From Hedera helix (Eukaryota; Streptophyta; Magnoliopsida; Apiales; Araliaceae), in the NCBI GenBank assembly GCA_947179155.2, contig OX359264.1, forward strand, positions 9,526,501-9,590,500: DNA of 64,000 nucleotides, in the 5' to 3' direction. Shown here piece after piece: positions 23,985-36,825 of the stretch. The stretch's first letter is position 1. Each line of letters opens with the position of its first letter. Below the pieces are notes generated by a model, which worked only from the letters and a program-made list of their open reading frames with translations, had not been told where the DNA came from and did not search any database. Made by a program: the position numbers and the translations under genes.

Positions 23985-24740
23985 TATTATTGTCATTTGA
24001 TAATATTTTAATCACATAATACCAATATTAATCATTTAATATTCTTTAAACCTTTTTCAAATATTATTAATCAAATAATAATATTTAAATTATTTACTAA
24101 TATTATTACTTATTTAATAATATTTTATCCATTTATTATTACGTTAAACACTTACTAATATTATTGATTATTTAATAATATTTTATTCCCTTTTCTAATA
24201 TTATTAATTATTTAATAATATTTTATAAATTTTCTAATATTATTAATTATTTAATAATATTTTATTAAGTTTATAATATTATTAATCATTTAATAATATT
24301 TTATTCATTTTTAATATTATTATTCATTTAATAATATTTTATTAATTTACTTATATTATTCATTTAATAATATTTTATTGACTTTATAATATTATTAATT
24401 ATTTAATAATATTTTATTCATTTCTGAATATTATTATTCATTTAATAATATTTTATTGGTTTTCTAATATTATTAATTATTTAATAATACTTTATTTATT
24501 TTCTAATATTATTATTCATTTAATAATATTTTATTAATTTTCTAATATTATTATTTATTTAATAATATTTTATTGAGTTTCTAATATTATTAATCATTTA
24601 ATAATATTTTATTAATTTTCTAATATTATTATTCATTTAATAATATTTTATTAGTTTTATAATATTATTATTTACTTAATAATATTGTATACCTTTACTA
24701 ATATTATTATCCATTTAATAATATTTTAATTATTCAATTT
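23985..24740. repeat. Tandem array of about 39-bp AT-only imperfect palindromes
   Basis: Roughly 18-19 units of the form taatattatt-(6-9 nt)-aataatatttta, each with complementary halves (aatattatt / aataatatt). Spacing is about 39 bp. Spacers vary while the half-sites are nearly constant. Confidence 0.95.
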
Positions 24741-25332
24741 TTGTCAAATATTAATATTATATTAAATTACATTTTTCGACCCATTTTATATGCCCCGACC
24801 CGACCCGACCTGGAAGAAAAAAAAAATAAAAAACTAATTTTTCGAACCGACACTGCAATGCCCGATTTTGCACTGCAAGCCGGTGCTGCAGCGCCCACTA
24901 GGAAAATCCAAATTTTTTATTTTTCATATTTTTCACTTTGAACAATTTTGATTCAATCTTGCATAAAATGAAATATACACATTCAAAAGACACCAAATCA
25001 GATTTGTTATCTTCTTGTTCTTCAATATTTCATGGATCGATCGTATTTTCAAAAATATTTTTGACATAAAATTTAGGATCGATTGACTAGGGTTTCAAAA
25101 ACGACATATTTTGCAATAAAGACCATAACTTGCATATTTCACCATATTTTTCGAAGATTCAAGTTGAGTTATTTTTATGACTCCTAGAGCTATCTTTCAA
25201 GTTACAGAACTCATAAAAATAACATTCACAACTCATTTTTAACACATCAAACCACTTAACAAGTTAGGGTTTTTTTTCCTGGCAACATGTTTTCATGCAT
25301 TTCCTTATATCAGTTTTCATACCAAACATGTT

Positions 25333-25335
<3 letters not shown>

Positions 25336-25401
<66 letters not shown>
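25336..25401. repeat. (TA)n microsatellite in LTR
   Basis: About 32 TA units inside the solo LTR. Confidence 0.95.
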
Positions 25402-25403
<2 letters not shown>

Positions 25404-25857
25404 ACTATTGTAGAGTATCAAAATAAATTTTGAACTATTAAAAATATATTTTGACCATGGAAAACACATTGAGCATATATGGACACATAAATACACATAT
25501 TCACTATTAAATCTCTATCTTTATACCTTCAAACTCACTATAGCTCCATTACACAAATTTCTTCCACAACCAACTATGGCAAACATTTATATAACAAATA
25601 TTAACCGTAGAAATGAAAGAGTTTTAAGAATAGAAAATTTTTCAACCTTAGGATTTTGGATGCTCTTCTTTTTCTCCTCCCAAAGTATGAAACAAAGGGT
25701 GATGAATCCACCTTGGCTACTAGATCTACACTCTTAGTGTATTATCTCTCAAAAATTCACTTACAAAGCTCTCACTTCTCACTAGAATTCTCTCTCTCTC
25801 TCTAAAAATATAAGCAAGGAGCAAATAAACTAACATTGCACAAGTATTGATGAATGT

Positions 25858-25872
25858 TATTTATAGAACTCT
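25858..25872 (-). promoter_or_regulatory. TATA box of the solo LTR
   Basis: The minus strand reads gttctataaataac. In that orientation it is followed by a leader with 'tgcaatgttag' and pyrimidine-rich tracts. The same site is recognisable in the LTR at 58853-63458 (near 62045). Confidence 0.45.
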
Positions 25873-26103
25873 AGGAACACATCATTAATTCCTTAATTAA
25901 CTCTCATTGGTGAAATTAGAAGCTAATTCATGCTTACTATTTGATGGATTGACACTTTGATTGACTATGGAAATGACTAGGGTAGTTGAGGTGGGTGAGC
26001 AACTTTGTCCTTTAAAAGATTTACAAGCAACATATATGTTAGCACTCCACCCCTTAGTAGGACCCATTGTGGCCGACCAAATGCCCCCTTTTCTATCTAT
26101 TTT

Positions 26104-26104
<1 letters not shown>

Positions 26105-26194
<90 letters not shown>
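26105..26194. repeat. (TA)n microsatellite in LTR
   Basis: About 44 TA units inside the same LTR, on the U3 side of its promoter. Confidence 0.95.
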
Positions 26195-26196
<2 letters not shown>

Positions 26197-26609
26197 CCAA
26201 CTTTGACCTTGTATTGGGCTCCACCTTGAACTTTTGAATTAATTCTATTGGGCTCATTCATTTTACTTTTGTTTGGGCTCAAATATTAGTTCATTTGGGC
26301 TACTAGTTTATTTATTTAAGTCACCAACATTGGACTAACATTTAAATACAATATGGACTATCCATTAATTAAGTACATGAACTACTAGATTAAATTCATT
26401 GGACCTAGTTTAATAATTCATTTGGACTTAATATATAATTCAATTAGACTTGTCTTACTAAAGTCAATTGAGCTATTAGGTTAACTACTTTACCTTAATT
26501 TTAATACTTGAACTCTTCTGTAATTAATTAATTAATTATCTTACCTTGTTATACCATATTAAAAGGACAAATATACAAATGCATTAATATATTCCTTCAA
26601 TTACATAAG

Positions 26610-27075
26610 TTTTAGGGTTTCGACACAGTGAAAGCAGTGGAATTTAAAAAAAAAATTGAAACCCTAAAACAGGATCCATGCGAATATAGATTAATCAGAG
26701 GTTCAGAATTTGTTTTATCGATTATATAAGCTTGAATGGAGACGTTGGTGAATTCTGAAGCAGCCTTGAATCCTCAACGCAATCCAACGACTGCGTCTCT
26801 ACGGTATCCACATGAACGCTCCGCGAATCGTCCCACGATCTGCAGCAAAAGGAATCGCGGTACTAGCTACCAAGATCAGGATTTTTGAATTATTTTTCTC
26901 TCTAGCCTCTTTCTGAAAGCGACTAGGGTTTTTTGGTTTTTGTTCCTTATGTGATTAAGACTACTGATATATCACATATATAGTAGTTAATATGAATTAA
27001 CTAAAACCTAATTTAATTAGAAAAATAAAATCCGAATTTATATATATTATATCTTAATTAAGTCTAACTTAATTA

Positions 27076-27149
<74 letters not shown>

Positions 27150-28209
27150 TATCCTATTAATTTAAATTCAAAATTTTAAATACTATCAATTATATTGACA
27201 TATTTAAATACTTACAATTTAAATTAATTCCTTTTTAATTACGTTCTAAGTGTGTGACCCTATAGGTTATTATTATGTTGGCAATAATTTTAAAATCATA
27301 TTATAAAATTATAAACAGTGAGCGACATCTAGTAATGCATCACTGCTACCCAAATAATAATAAGATCGGTGATTCGATGCAACCTTTTCATGACCAATGT
27401 TTCAATGCAATTTAATCCTTTTAACCTTGACATCCTAGATTAAAATCGAGGCATGAAAAATGTCATACTTTTCATAATTTAATCTGAGTTTTCTTGATCA
27501 ATGAGTAGACTATATGAAACAAATCACTATTTGAGCATGAACATGCATTTCATAGTCCTACTCAATCAAGAGCCCTATGGATATCACCCATAATATATAG
27601 AAGTGTTAAATTCTATCTAGATCACTCATATTCCTCACACGATTCATGATGTACCCAATAATCACCTTTATTGTCCACCCTATTAAATGTGACATTTGAT
27701 GATATCAAAGTACATAAATTCTCGAGTAATAATATAGTGATCTTAGGTCGGAAGATCATTACATCATTGTCACTATGGGAATTTCTTATGATACTTTGCA
27801 TAATGCTCCACGTAGAATTCTCATGGTGGGTCAGTCTAGTACATTGTTCTCTAACATGTACCTATGCATTGACTCAAATATCTCATATATTTATGACCAA
27901 TGAGATTTAGCCATCAGTCAATCCACATACTAGTCTCAATGCATCATTATTGTCCCATTAACAATGATACTCGACTAGGGACATTTAAGAGCAATTATAC
28001 TAATTGTAATTATATAATCTCATGTTCAAGTTACATACTTGAAGCTATATAATTCGTATCACTATTCTAAGGACTTTTATTATGCTAACATTTATATAAT
28101 GCAGTAAATGAAATCATAATAAAATAATCCATTTATTCAATCAAATATAATATCAAAAATGTTAAGCAATTACATCAAATAATTAGCCTCTAGGGCATAA
28201 ACTCTAACA
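26610..28209 (-). mobile_element. Solo LTR (probably Ty1/copia-type) nested in the chromovirus LTR
   Basis: The minus-strand start tgttagagtttatgcccta (ending at 28209) is a common plant LTR start. The other end is at 26610 (ttttagggttt on plus). A 5-bp ataag flanks both sides (26605-26609 and 28210-28214). The host LTR continues across the insertion, with 'ttacataag' to the left and 'tgcataatt' to the right matching 'cacataagcaaataa' at 63345. The plus-strand left end lacks the canonical TG, so a few terminal bases may be mutated. It contains a (TA)n run at 27082-27146 and no coding region. The superfamily is inferred only from the terminus. Confidence 0.65.
27082..27146. repeat. (TA)n microsatellite in nested solo LTR
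   Basis: About 32 TA units. Confidence 0.95.
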
Positions 28210-28493
28210 ATAAGTGCATAATTAATTAATACAAAATTTTACTTCATTGATAATTAGTTATAATTTTAATTACAATGTTATTTAAAATTCATGGTTATTA
28301 CAGCAACAAGTCAAATGAGACTTGGGCTAAGAAAAGATTCATTGTCCATGAATTGGATAGGAAAGAAAAAATGATGAGAAAGAAATGTAATATTTTTATG
28401 ATGCAATGAATAAATTTTCAATCAAAAGATTATGTAAGAGTTTAGAAGTAAACTAAAACGTTACGGTAATAGTGATTCTGGAGACAGAATCCT

Positions 28494-28526
28494 TAAAAGG
28501 TGGTGGGGGGGGGGGGGGGGGAAGAA
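28494..28526 (+). other. Polypurine tract of the plus-strand gypsy element
   Basis: aaaggtggt followed by an uninterrupted run of 17 G and gaagaa, directly before the LTR start tgttgtaacc. This is the expected place for plus-strand DNA priming. Confidence 0.6.
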
Positions 28527-29866
28527 TGTTGTAACCTAGATTTTTAGAATATAATACGATTATGATTATGTAAGAAATTATTTATGAAATCAAGTTTTTA
28601 TACAGAATGATGAATTAATGAGTTATATGTTAATTGAAAAGAAGAACCAAATAAGAAATGAAGGAAATAAAATAATAGTAAAACATAGTTTGAACTCAAT
28701 AAGGAGCGGAAAGGAAAGCCAAGATGAACGGCTTAATTAAGTTGATGGTATTATGGATAAGTAAAAGCTTATGCTATTAATTAACAAAGCTTTGGTGTAA
28801 GCCTTGTGTGGCACATTAAGGGCACAACCCAATGATGAAATTGGGTGCCCAAGTGTATGCTAATGGTGAAAGTTTATAAGAGATGTAATGAAGCCAAGAG
28901 TATTTTATAAATCAAGATGATTAAAAATTGAGTGAAATAAAACTTGTGTTATTAATTAACAAAGTTTGCAGGTTAGCTTAGCGTGACAACGATTAAGTGT
29001 TGAAATGCTTAAATGAGTAACTTAAGAGTGATGTTAGTAAAGGAAGTCAAAGAATAAATTAAAAAGCCTAAGGATATATTATTTTGATAAGCCCAAGAGA
29101 ATTGTAGTGAAAACCTAAGTATTTGATCAATTTATTAATCTAGCATGTTGATATTATATGTCTTATTAAGGGGTCCAATTCAATGTAAGAGTTAAGCCCC
29201 ATGTAAGTTTAATTGATTGATTATTTAACCTAATGGACTCTTCCAAATGTTGTTTACCTTGTTAGTCCAAGATGAAAATTTAAAATAGGTCCAAGATAAT
29301 AATTAGATAAGCTAAGCCCTATGGCGGGAATTAAGCAAGCCCAATCCATGAAGTAAGGAATTATGTGTATGACATGTGTAGCAAATACTAAGAATTAAGA
29401 ATAATTACTTGATTAACTTATGAATGATGGAAGGAATAGAAGTCCAATAAATGATTTCAGATGGCCGAGATGATAATTGGGAAAGTCATAAGTGATGTCG
29501 TATGTCATGTAAGCCCAAACTTTAAAATGATAGTATGTTGTAAGCCCAATGTATTAATACTTGAGTATGGAATTATATAATAACCCAAAGAATGTTAACT
29601 TTGTAAACCTTGTTTGGCATTTTATTAAAACCCAAGCTTTTAAGTACTTATAAGTATTGTTAGGAGATGTAGGTAGCTCAAGAGAATTATGTGACTAGCC
29701 CAATGGAATGTAAATGGCAAGCCCAAGCTTTTTATTGCTTGTAAGACTTGTAGACAAGTTAACCTAACTTTATAATAAAATAGGTCCAATAGAATTTAAT
29801 AAGAAGCCAATGAAAATGGTTGGGTGAGTCCAAACTTGAAAGTTTGTGTATGGTCAAAGTGTTGAC

Positions 29867-29869
<3 letters not shown>

Positions 29870-29941
<72 letters not shown>
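29870..29941. repeat. (TA)n microsatellite in LTR
   Basis: About 36 TA units. Confidence 0.95.
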
Positions 29942-29944
<3 letters not shown>

Positions 29945-30059
29945 ATGAGATATATGTGTATTGGTGTATATGAATATATCTGTGCATGTATCCAATTTAA
30001 AAGAAAAGGAAAAATGAAAAAAAATTGTGGGGCCACTAAAATGATGAAAAGTGTAGGAA

Positions 30060-30405
30060 ATTTTGAGTAATGACTATAATGCCCAAGAGAAAATTGTTAA
30101 TGACCAATGTGACCCAATAGGAAATTTCTAGAAAGTTTCCTTGTAGTGATTAAATGACCATGTTACCCTTAAAAAAAATTAGTTACTAACATGTCCTAAG
30201 AGAAAATTACTAGAAAGTTTTCTAGTAATGATGAAATGACTATTTTACCCTTAGAGAAAACTATTAATGACTATGGTGTCCTTGAAGGAAATTTCTAGAA
30301 AGTTTTCTAGTTATGGTGAGATGAACATTTTATCCTTGGAGAAAATTACTTATGACCATTTTGCCCTTTCCTAGTAATGGTGTAATGACTATTTTGGCCT
30401 TGGTC
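30060..30405 (+). repeat. Imperfect repeats upstream of the LTR promoter
   Basis: Four to five copies of a unit of roughly 60-70 bp with 'ctagaaagttttctagt', 'atgaaatgactattttaccc' and 'ttagagaaaa'. The core ctagaaagttttctag is itself palindromic. Confidence 0.75.
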
Positions 30406-30414
30406 TTGGTTTCC

Positions 30415-30422
30415 TATAAATA
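30415..30422 (+). promoter_or_regulatory. TATA box of the plus-strand LTR
   Basis: tataaata in 'ttcctataaatagaaagcc', at the end of the repeat series. About 60 bp later a (TA)n(GA)n leader (30478-30530) begins. Confidence 0.55.
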
Positions 30423-30477
30423 GAAAGCCTTAGTTTATTTGGGAGAGTTTTTGCTAGTTTCACTCGTTCTAATAGAG

Positions 30478-30525
<48 letters not shown>

Positions 30526-31022
30526 CAAGAGATGGAAATGAGGAAGTCATCTCGGGTGGCTATGGAGGAATGAGGTGGTGGTCTAACAAGCCATGTGATC
30601 AATCACTTAGCAAGGAAGAAGAAAAAGAAAAGGTTTCACGCTTCAAAGGTGTAACCTTTAAAACCTTAGAATCTTTTAGTTAAGTTGTCTAGCATGCTTG
30701 GTTGTGGGAGTATTATGTGAAAAATGATCATGGTGGATCAGAACATATAAGGATGGAATATTGTTGGAGATTTATGTGTCAGTATGTGACCTTGTAGAAA
30801 AGGTTGAGTATAAGAATGATCATAGGTTAAAACCTAGTGTATTCTGTTTTCTAAGTCTCGTGGTTCAAAAATGTGCAAGTCATTTTATGATCCATAAATG
30901 ATATGTGATAAATTTATGAGTGATGAGAATAACCTAAGAAGAACGGATTAAAATTGTGATGAAATGGATTTATAACTTTTTTTAATAAAGTATGTTAAGA
31001 TTGAAAACATAATAAATAACAC

Positions 31023-31345
31023 AGGTGCTCCCCATGGAGACACACTCGGTTGTATATAACATTTATCCAACAATTCTTGTAACTTAACTATCAACTTTCA
31101 TCTCAACAGGTGTTATTCTATTTGGAGCCTTCGAAATTAGTTCTGTTCTGGGTATTAGATCTATTGCAAATTCAATTTTCTTATCCAGGGGTAGACCGGG
31201 TAGCTCGTCTAGGAACACGTCTACAAACTCTTTTACTACGGTTATCCGACTCATTTCTACCTTAGCTTTCTACATGTTAACTATCCGAGCTAGATAACCT
31301 ACACACCCCTTTCTAAGTAATTTCTTAGCCTACATCATTGTCAGA
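31023..31345 (-). pseudogene. Ty3/gypsy reverse transcriptase N-terminal fragment
   Basis: The minus-strand reading gives KKLLRKGCVGYLA, VVKEFVDVFLDELPGLPLDKKIEFAIDL and QELLDKCYIQPSVSPWGAPVL. This is the conserved start of plant gypsy RT with one or more stops. It ends at the junction with the plus-strand LTR. Confidence 0.85.
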
Positions 31346-31425
31346 CAGCAAAATTGCCTAGGCGATATGTTACCAAAAAACACTACCTTAGACTTCTTCG
31401 GAGTCTGAAGGTTTACACATTTCCT

Positions 31426-31824
31426 CTAACAATCAATCATTGCCTTGTAGTTATATAACCAATCCATTCCCAAAATTACGTCAAACTCTAACAGTCTAAT
31501 CAGAATTAAGTCTGTCGAAAACTCATGCCCTCTTATCTTAACGCAACAGTTGCTATGTACGTGTCTAACATGAGTCACTTCTTTGTTTGTAACTTCAATA
31601 TTCAAAGGACACACTAAGTTTTCCAATGGTAAATTCAAGCGCTGTGCAAATTCATCGGATATAAAAGAACAGGTAGCACCTGAATCAAATAATACATATG
31701 CATTTATATTATTGATTAGAAGAATACTTGACACCACAACCTTAAAAGCGACAACATCTTGCACAATCATGTTAAAAGTTCTTGCAATTTGGCTATTGGG
31801 CTGGGTAGGTCCCGTGATAATCAT
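31426..31824 (-). pseudogene. Ty3/gypsy aspartic protease (retropepsin)
   Basis: The open stretch contains the active-site motif VLFDSGATCSFIS and the downstream VILGMDWL flap-side motif. Both are typical of the pol polyprotein of plant chromovirus-like elements. It lies between nucleocapsid and RT in the same orientation. The frame is open only locally. Confidence 0.88.
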
Positions 31825-31849
31825 TTTACTCTAGTTACCCTTATTATTG

Positions 31850-32500
31850 CTTCCTCCTTCAACTCCTTTCTTTGGACAGTTTCGGGCTAAATGATTCAGT
31901 GATCCACTCATAAAACATCCTTTTATTTTCTTCGGGTTTGGCAATTGGGAAAGATGAGCCCCTCCTTCCCACAATTATAACATACACTTTTGCCTTTCAG
32001 GCAAACTCCCTGATGATTTTTACCATAATTTCTAAAAACCTCGCTCCTCTTCTTATACTCCCCTTGCTTGCTCCTTGAGTTGATGTTATTATTGTTGTTA
32101 TTATCCCACTTTCCCTTATTTGAATTATTTCCACCACCATTTACTACCTTGTTCTCCCCTTCACCCTTCTTATTGCTCTTCTCTCGATTGTATTGACTTA
32201 ATGTTTCACTTCTTCCTTTTACTATAATTTCTTTTTCCAACAATGTCCCAAATGAATCTATTTGAAATACAGACACCTTGCTACATAATCAAGGCTTCAA
32301 TCCCTATTCGAATCAGCGAGCCTTGCGTTCATTCGTGTCTACCTAGTGTGGAGAGAATCGTGCTAACTTATTAAATTTAGCGGCATATTGTGGCACCGTC
32401 AAATCTCATTGCTTCAGTTCGAGGACCTTCATCTTCATGTGGCTTTGCATACTCCTTGGAAAATAATTTTTAAAGAACAGTTCCTTGAAATGCTCCCACA
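31850..32500 (-). pseudogene. Ty3/gypsy gag, C-terminal part with zinc knuckles
   Basis: The reading starts at the insertion border with WEHFKELFFKNYFPRSMQSHMK. It passes through VPQYAAKFNKLARFSPH and ends in a low-complexity N-rich linker (NNNNNN) and two decayed CCHC knuckles: CYNCGKEGLIFPNC (His replaced by Leu) and CFMSGSLNHLARNC (second Cys lost). It continues the gag N-terminal part at 37032-38424. Confidence 0.85.
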
Positions 32501-33539
32501 TCACTTGTAACGCCCCAGGAATCCCCGTGCTAGCCACGGGCGACCCCCGGTCGTTAACAAACAATCTTCTCCTTATTAACCAACATTATATAATAATATG
32601 TTGCTAAAAACTCAATAAATTTAAACTTTTATAATATTCCCTTAAACTTTATCTCATTCCCTTGAACTCTGTCTCAAAATCAAAAAAAAATCACTACTCT
32701 AGAAACTTAGATCATTTACAACATGACCTAGTCTATTACAATCATTGTGAATACATAAAACTCATTTGTTGACAATTATAGTGAGATTAAGTCTATCTAT
32801 TTATAACCATCTTCTCTCGTAACTAGGGAACATAGTTCGTTTGAAAGGTTTTACAATCACATGATACAATTTATGACGACGATAGTTTAAATACAAAACA
32901 TAAGCGTCTAACTATAATCATTAACTACCAGATAACGACATGACTTAATTGACCACAACGTAGTCCTTAATTTTCCTTAAGTAATAATCATTCTTGATTT
33001 TTGGGCGCTACCGGGACTTTCGAATTTCTTCGTCCTCAGCTGAAAGTGTTTGTTTTAAGCAAGAGTAAGCATGACGGCTCAGAAAGTCTAAGAGTTATCA
33101 CATAACACATAGCTCATACATCGTGCATGATTAATAATATATCAATGTATGACATTTTATACATGTTTCTCTGTTCGTCAACATAGCATTTAAATCATGC
33201 TTCACACTTTATATCCTTTTATGTTCACATGTAATCATGTTTCATGTTGTTCACATAATCCACACATAATTACACTCATTGATTATTCACATAACACCAA
33301 TAACATCAATATGGCTTCATATAAACACTTCGATATCATATTATAACATAATAATGCACATAGCAACAAATTCTGAAAAACTTGTCTGAATTGCTCTATT
33401 ACTTATGCTTACACAATTCAATTCATGTCTTTTGAAAGACCTAACGTGATTATCTTTCAATTAATAATGCGTATAGGAATTCATATATCATTCTCAAATA
33501 AATTGACTCGACAACCCATACTTCCCTATTTACTAACTT

Positions 33540-34450
33540 ATAAATTATAGGAAAATATTATCACCCTTGGATAATATTTTAATTACCGACCAGTATTATT
33601 ATACATTAATAATACCTCATTCAATTACAAACGTTATTAACTATTGAACAACATCTTAATTGGTTACTAATATTATTAAGCCCTTAATAATATTCACCCA
33701 TTTACCAATATTATTAATCTTTTAATAATATTTCATCACTTGCTATTATCATTAAATATTTAATAATAATTTACACCTTTAATAATATTTAAAGACTTAA
33801 ACAATTAAATGTAAATTGTCTAATCATTTTATCATTTTCTTATTTTCTTCACTTTATTTATTTAATATTAATTAAATAAATAAATAATTTAATTAACTTT
33901 ACTTGTTATTTATCATTACATAAACAATTATCTTTTAACCTTATTTCCCTTTAATTATTATTTAAATAATAATTAATTATCCTCATTTCCTTTTAATTAT
34001 TATGTAATATTATTTAAATAATAATTAATTAATTAACCCCATTTATTATTTAATATTAATTAAATAACAAATGATCATATTATTCACTTCACCTCCCTTT
34101 AATTATTATTTACTATCCTTTAAATAAAAATAAAATAATTAATCATCCTTATTTATTAAATAATAAATAATTACCTTATTAACTTTATCTTCCTTTAATT
34201 ATTATTTAATATCATTTAAATAATAATTAGATAACTGATCACCATTATTTATTATTTAATATTAATTAAATAATAAATAATTATTTTATTAACTTCATAT
34301 AATCCTTTACTTTATTTATTATTTAGCTTTTAAATAATAAATAATTAATTAAATTTATTTTTATTTACTTTATTTATTACTTAGTATTATTAAAATAATA
34401 AATAATATCCTTTATTTATTATTTAATTAAAATTGAATAGTACATAATTA
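33540..34450. repeat. Array of AT-only imperfect palindromes in LTR
   Basis: 33540-33800 has diverged 'accaatattattaatctttt' type units. 33840-34450 has units such as ttaattattatttaaataat followed by aattaa, and 'tatttaatattaattaaata', all self-complementary. The spacing is less regular than in the array at 23985. Confidence 0.8.
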
Positions 34451-36825
34451 TTTTATTCTTTTATCCTTATTTTTCCTGAGTCCTTCGTATTTATTAAAAA
34501 TACTTAATTAACTTATTATTTTTATAAATCTTGGATATCTTTAGTATATTTCATTCCATACACAAAATAATTTTCGTTTAATTTTCCAACATTATTTACT
34601 ATTTTTAAATAGTCTATTTCTACCCGAAAATTGTACAAATTATTAAAAATTGAGTTTTTATTATAAAATCCTGAAATTTATATGGGAGCTTCCTGCCATC
34701 ATATAATACTCCTAGTAAACTTTTTATAAGCTTTGGAGTTAAACATTTCAAGTTATAGTCCTTGTTCTCTATTAAAACTTAGAGAATCGCCAAGTCATAA
34801 CTCACTCATCCGGGGTCGGATGGAGCTCATTTTTGGACAGTGGCTGCTCTATACCATATAATATCAGGTGTGTAAAGTCCAGAATATTTAGAGCAATATA
34901 AGTGGCCAAAACAGGCCGGATAAAATTCTGGACAGTAGGTTTGTCGGGTATTTTCCGGCAGGAACTGTTTTACGAGAAAAATCATCATAAATAGCTCGTT
35001 TAATATTTTTCAGCCGTTCCACTTGAAAAATCTTCTTATCTTATAGGTCTACCAGCCAAAGTTGACAGATCAAAAATATGACTTACGAAACGTGAACAGT
35101 AAATCCGGGAAGCAGCTATTCTGTTTTGGGTTTTTCCGGCGAAAAGCGCTTTCATGTTTTGTTAAACTTTTTCACATAAATGAATACCAAAACTTATGTT
35201 AAACCCATTAAACCCTAGATATACTAGTCTAGCATAGATTTAAGCATCAAGAGATTTGAAATTGGTTTTCTACTATTAAAATATATTTTTGACCATCCAA
35301 TATACTCTAAACATATAAAACACAAAGATTAAAGGAATGATAAGGTTTGAAGCACTTTTAACCTTCATGGATGATCCACTTGCATAGCTAGAAAGATTCA
35401 CCATCAAGAGACCTCCATCTTTAATCATTGCTTCAAGATTATCCAACCATCCAATCTCACAAGATCTAACTTTCCCTATTTCGTTTTCCCTTTTTTTTCT
35501 TTCTAGCTCTTCTTATTCTTTCTTCAACTTGGTGAAGACTAGCCAAATGACTAACTCCTCACTCTCTCTTGCTATTTGTCTAGCATAATACATACACATT
35601 CTATATGTCTACATTTTTACTAGTACATGCATAAACAAGATCCACTAAACAAGGAACTACGCTTGCATTTAGGAGGCCTTGTAGACTAGGTTCTCTTGGA
35701 TTAATAAAAAGGAAGCTTGGAGCATTGCACCCTCTCTTGGAACTCCCCCCTTATTTCCCTCCATTTTTGTTTTTCTTTTATTCCTTAATTGGTGAAATAT
35801 ATGCATATACATGTATATATCACACTTGCAACAAATGAGTCACATCTTGGACATTATTTAAATTCATTTGGGTTAAACCATTACTCTAGCATTAGACTTA
35901 GTAATTAATTTCACCATTGGGCTTATCTACCACTCACGTTGGGCCTTTAATTAAATTACATTGGACCAACTAATAAATCAATTTGACAAATCCAAATTAT
36001 TAATTTCCTAGTGAAATTATAAAATATTAATAATCCACTGTTAACAACTTTTCAAATAAAAATAAATATAACATTATTAATGTTTACGCATTCTCATTAA
36101 TTAATAACCACATTAATTAATTTATACCTCTAATTTAACTTGTTATTTATCAAGTTAATTAAATCATCACCTAGCTCATTAGCCTTATCAAATTTTGATA
36201 TTACACAACCTAGGTTGGTCCATTAATTAAATCAACCCGTTAACTGAACCTTTCTATAATTTCTTCAATTATATAAATACATAATTAAATAAACTAAGTC
36301 ATCATACACTGATTTAATTTAATTGCATAGAAATTTACAATTACTATTTAATAAATTCATTTATTTATATTAAAATATTCTCTTTTAACCCTAATATTCG
36401 TATTAGGTTAAATGTTTAATCATTCCTACGCATTCATCTCTTCCTCAGATTAAATTTTTGACTTACCCAAAAGATGAGTTCATCCTTGAAATTACCACTA
36501 CCACCATTTGGTTAAAGTTAAGTACATTTCCAAACCCTTACAACATCTGTCTCTCCGAACAATCTCATCGATTTTCTTAACATAGGCATTGTTTTACAAC
36601 ACTGTCCTAGCCCCTTCGCGACAGGACTCTAATTCCTTTCCAGTGGTCGTCTATCACTTTACTAGGGTTAGGTTTTATATCTTAACCTCTAATTTTCGCT
36701 CGAATCCTCGAAAGCTTAAAAATTTCCACAATCGACCATCCACTACTTCCTTATCCAAGGGTTAGCGTAGCCTTAAATCACAATAATCAACTAAGACCAT
36801 ACTAATCAGTCTTATGAATTTTCGG

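Larger units (their letters stand above)
22874..28302 (-). mobile_element. Solo LTR of a chromovirus-type Ty3/gypsy element, with nested insertion
   Basis: The sequence begins tatgatgccctcaaattcgg, a mutated form of the tgtgacgccc.. end seen at 58853. It ends ggttattaca, like tcattaca at 63458. The 5-bp string gcaac flanks both sides (22869-22873 and 28303-28307), a clean target-site duplication. No coding region lies between, so it is a solo LTR. Minus the nested insertion (1600 bp plus its 5-bp duplication) it is about 3.8 kb. It contains the palindromic array (23985-24740), a C-rich block (24793-24810), (TA)n runs, and a TATA-type promoter on the minus strand near 25860 (ctataaataaca). Confidence 0.85.
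28308..31023 (+). mobile_element. 3' end and 3' LTR of a plus-strand Ty3/gypsy element
   Basis: Before the LTR a degenerate pol end can be read in plus (GDRILK, as in '..FxDRIL..GG' gypsy ends). A polypurine tract with a long G-run follows (28494-28526), and then an LTR starts tgttgtaacctag at 28527. It ends aataacaca near 31023. The LTR holds (TA)n runs, imperfect about 60-70 bp repeats and a TATA box at 30415. The 5' part of the element is missing; 22646-22868, left of the GCAAC solo LTR, may be its internal continuation. Confidence 0.6.

Noticed and set aside
23985..24740. CRISPR-like regular repeat array
   Set aside because: Units are AT-only palindromes with 'spacers' of a few bases, in a plant LTR; no cas genes and no unique spacers.
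25961..26282. Frames of repeated Tyr-Ile on both strands (also at 29759-30070 and 51369-51748)
   Set aside because: Translations of (TA)n microsatellites, not genes.
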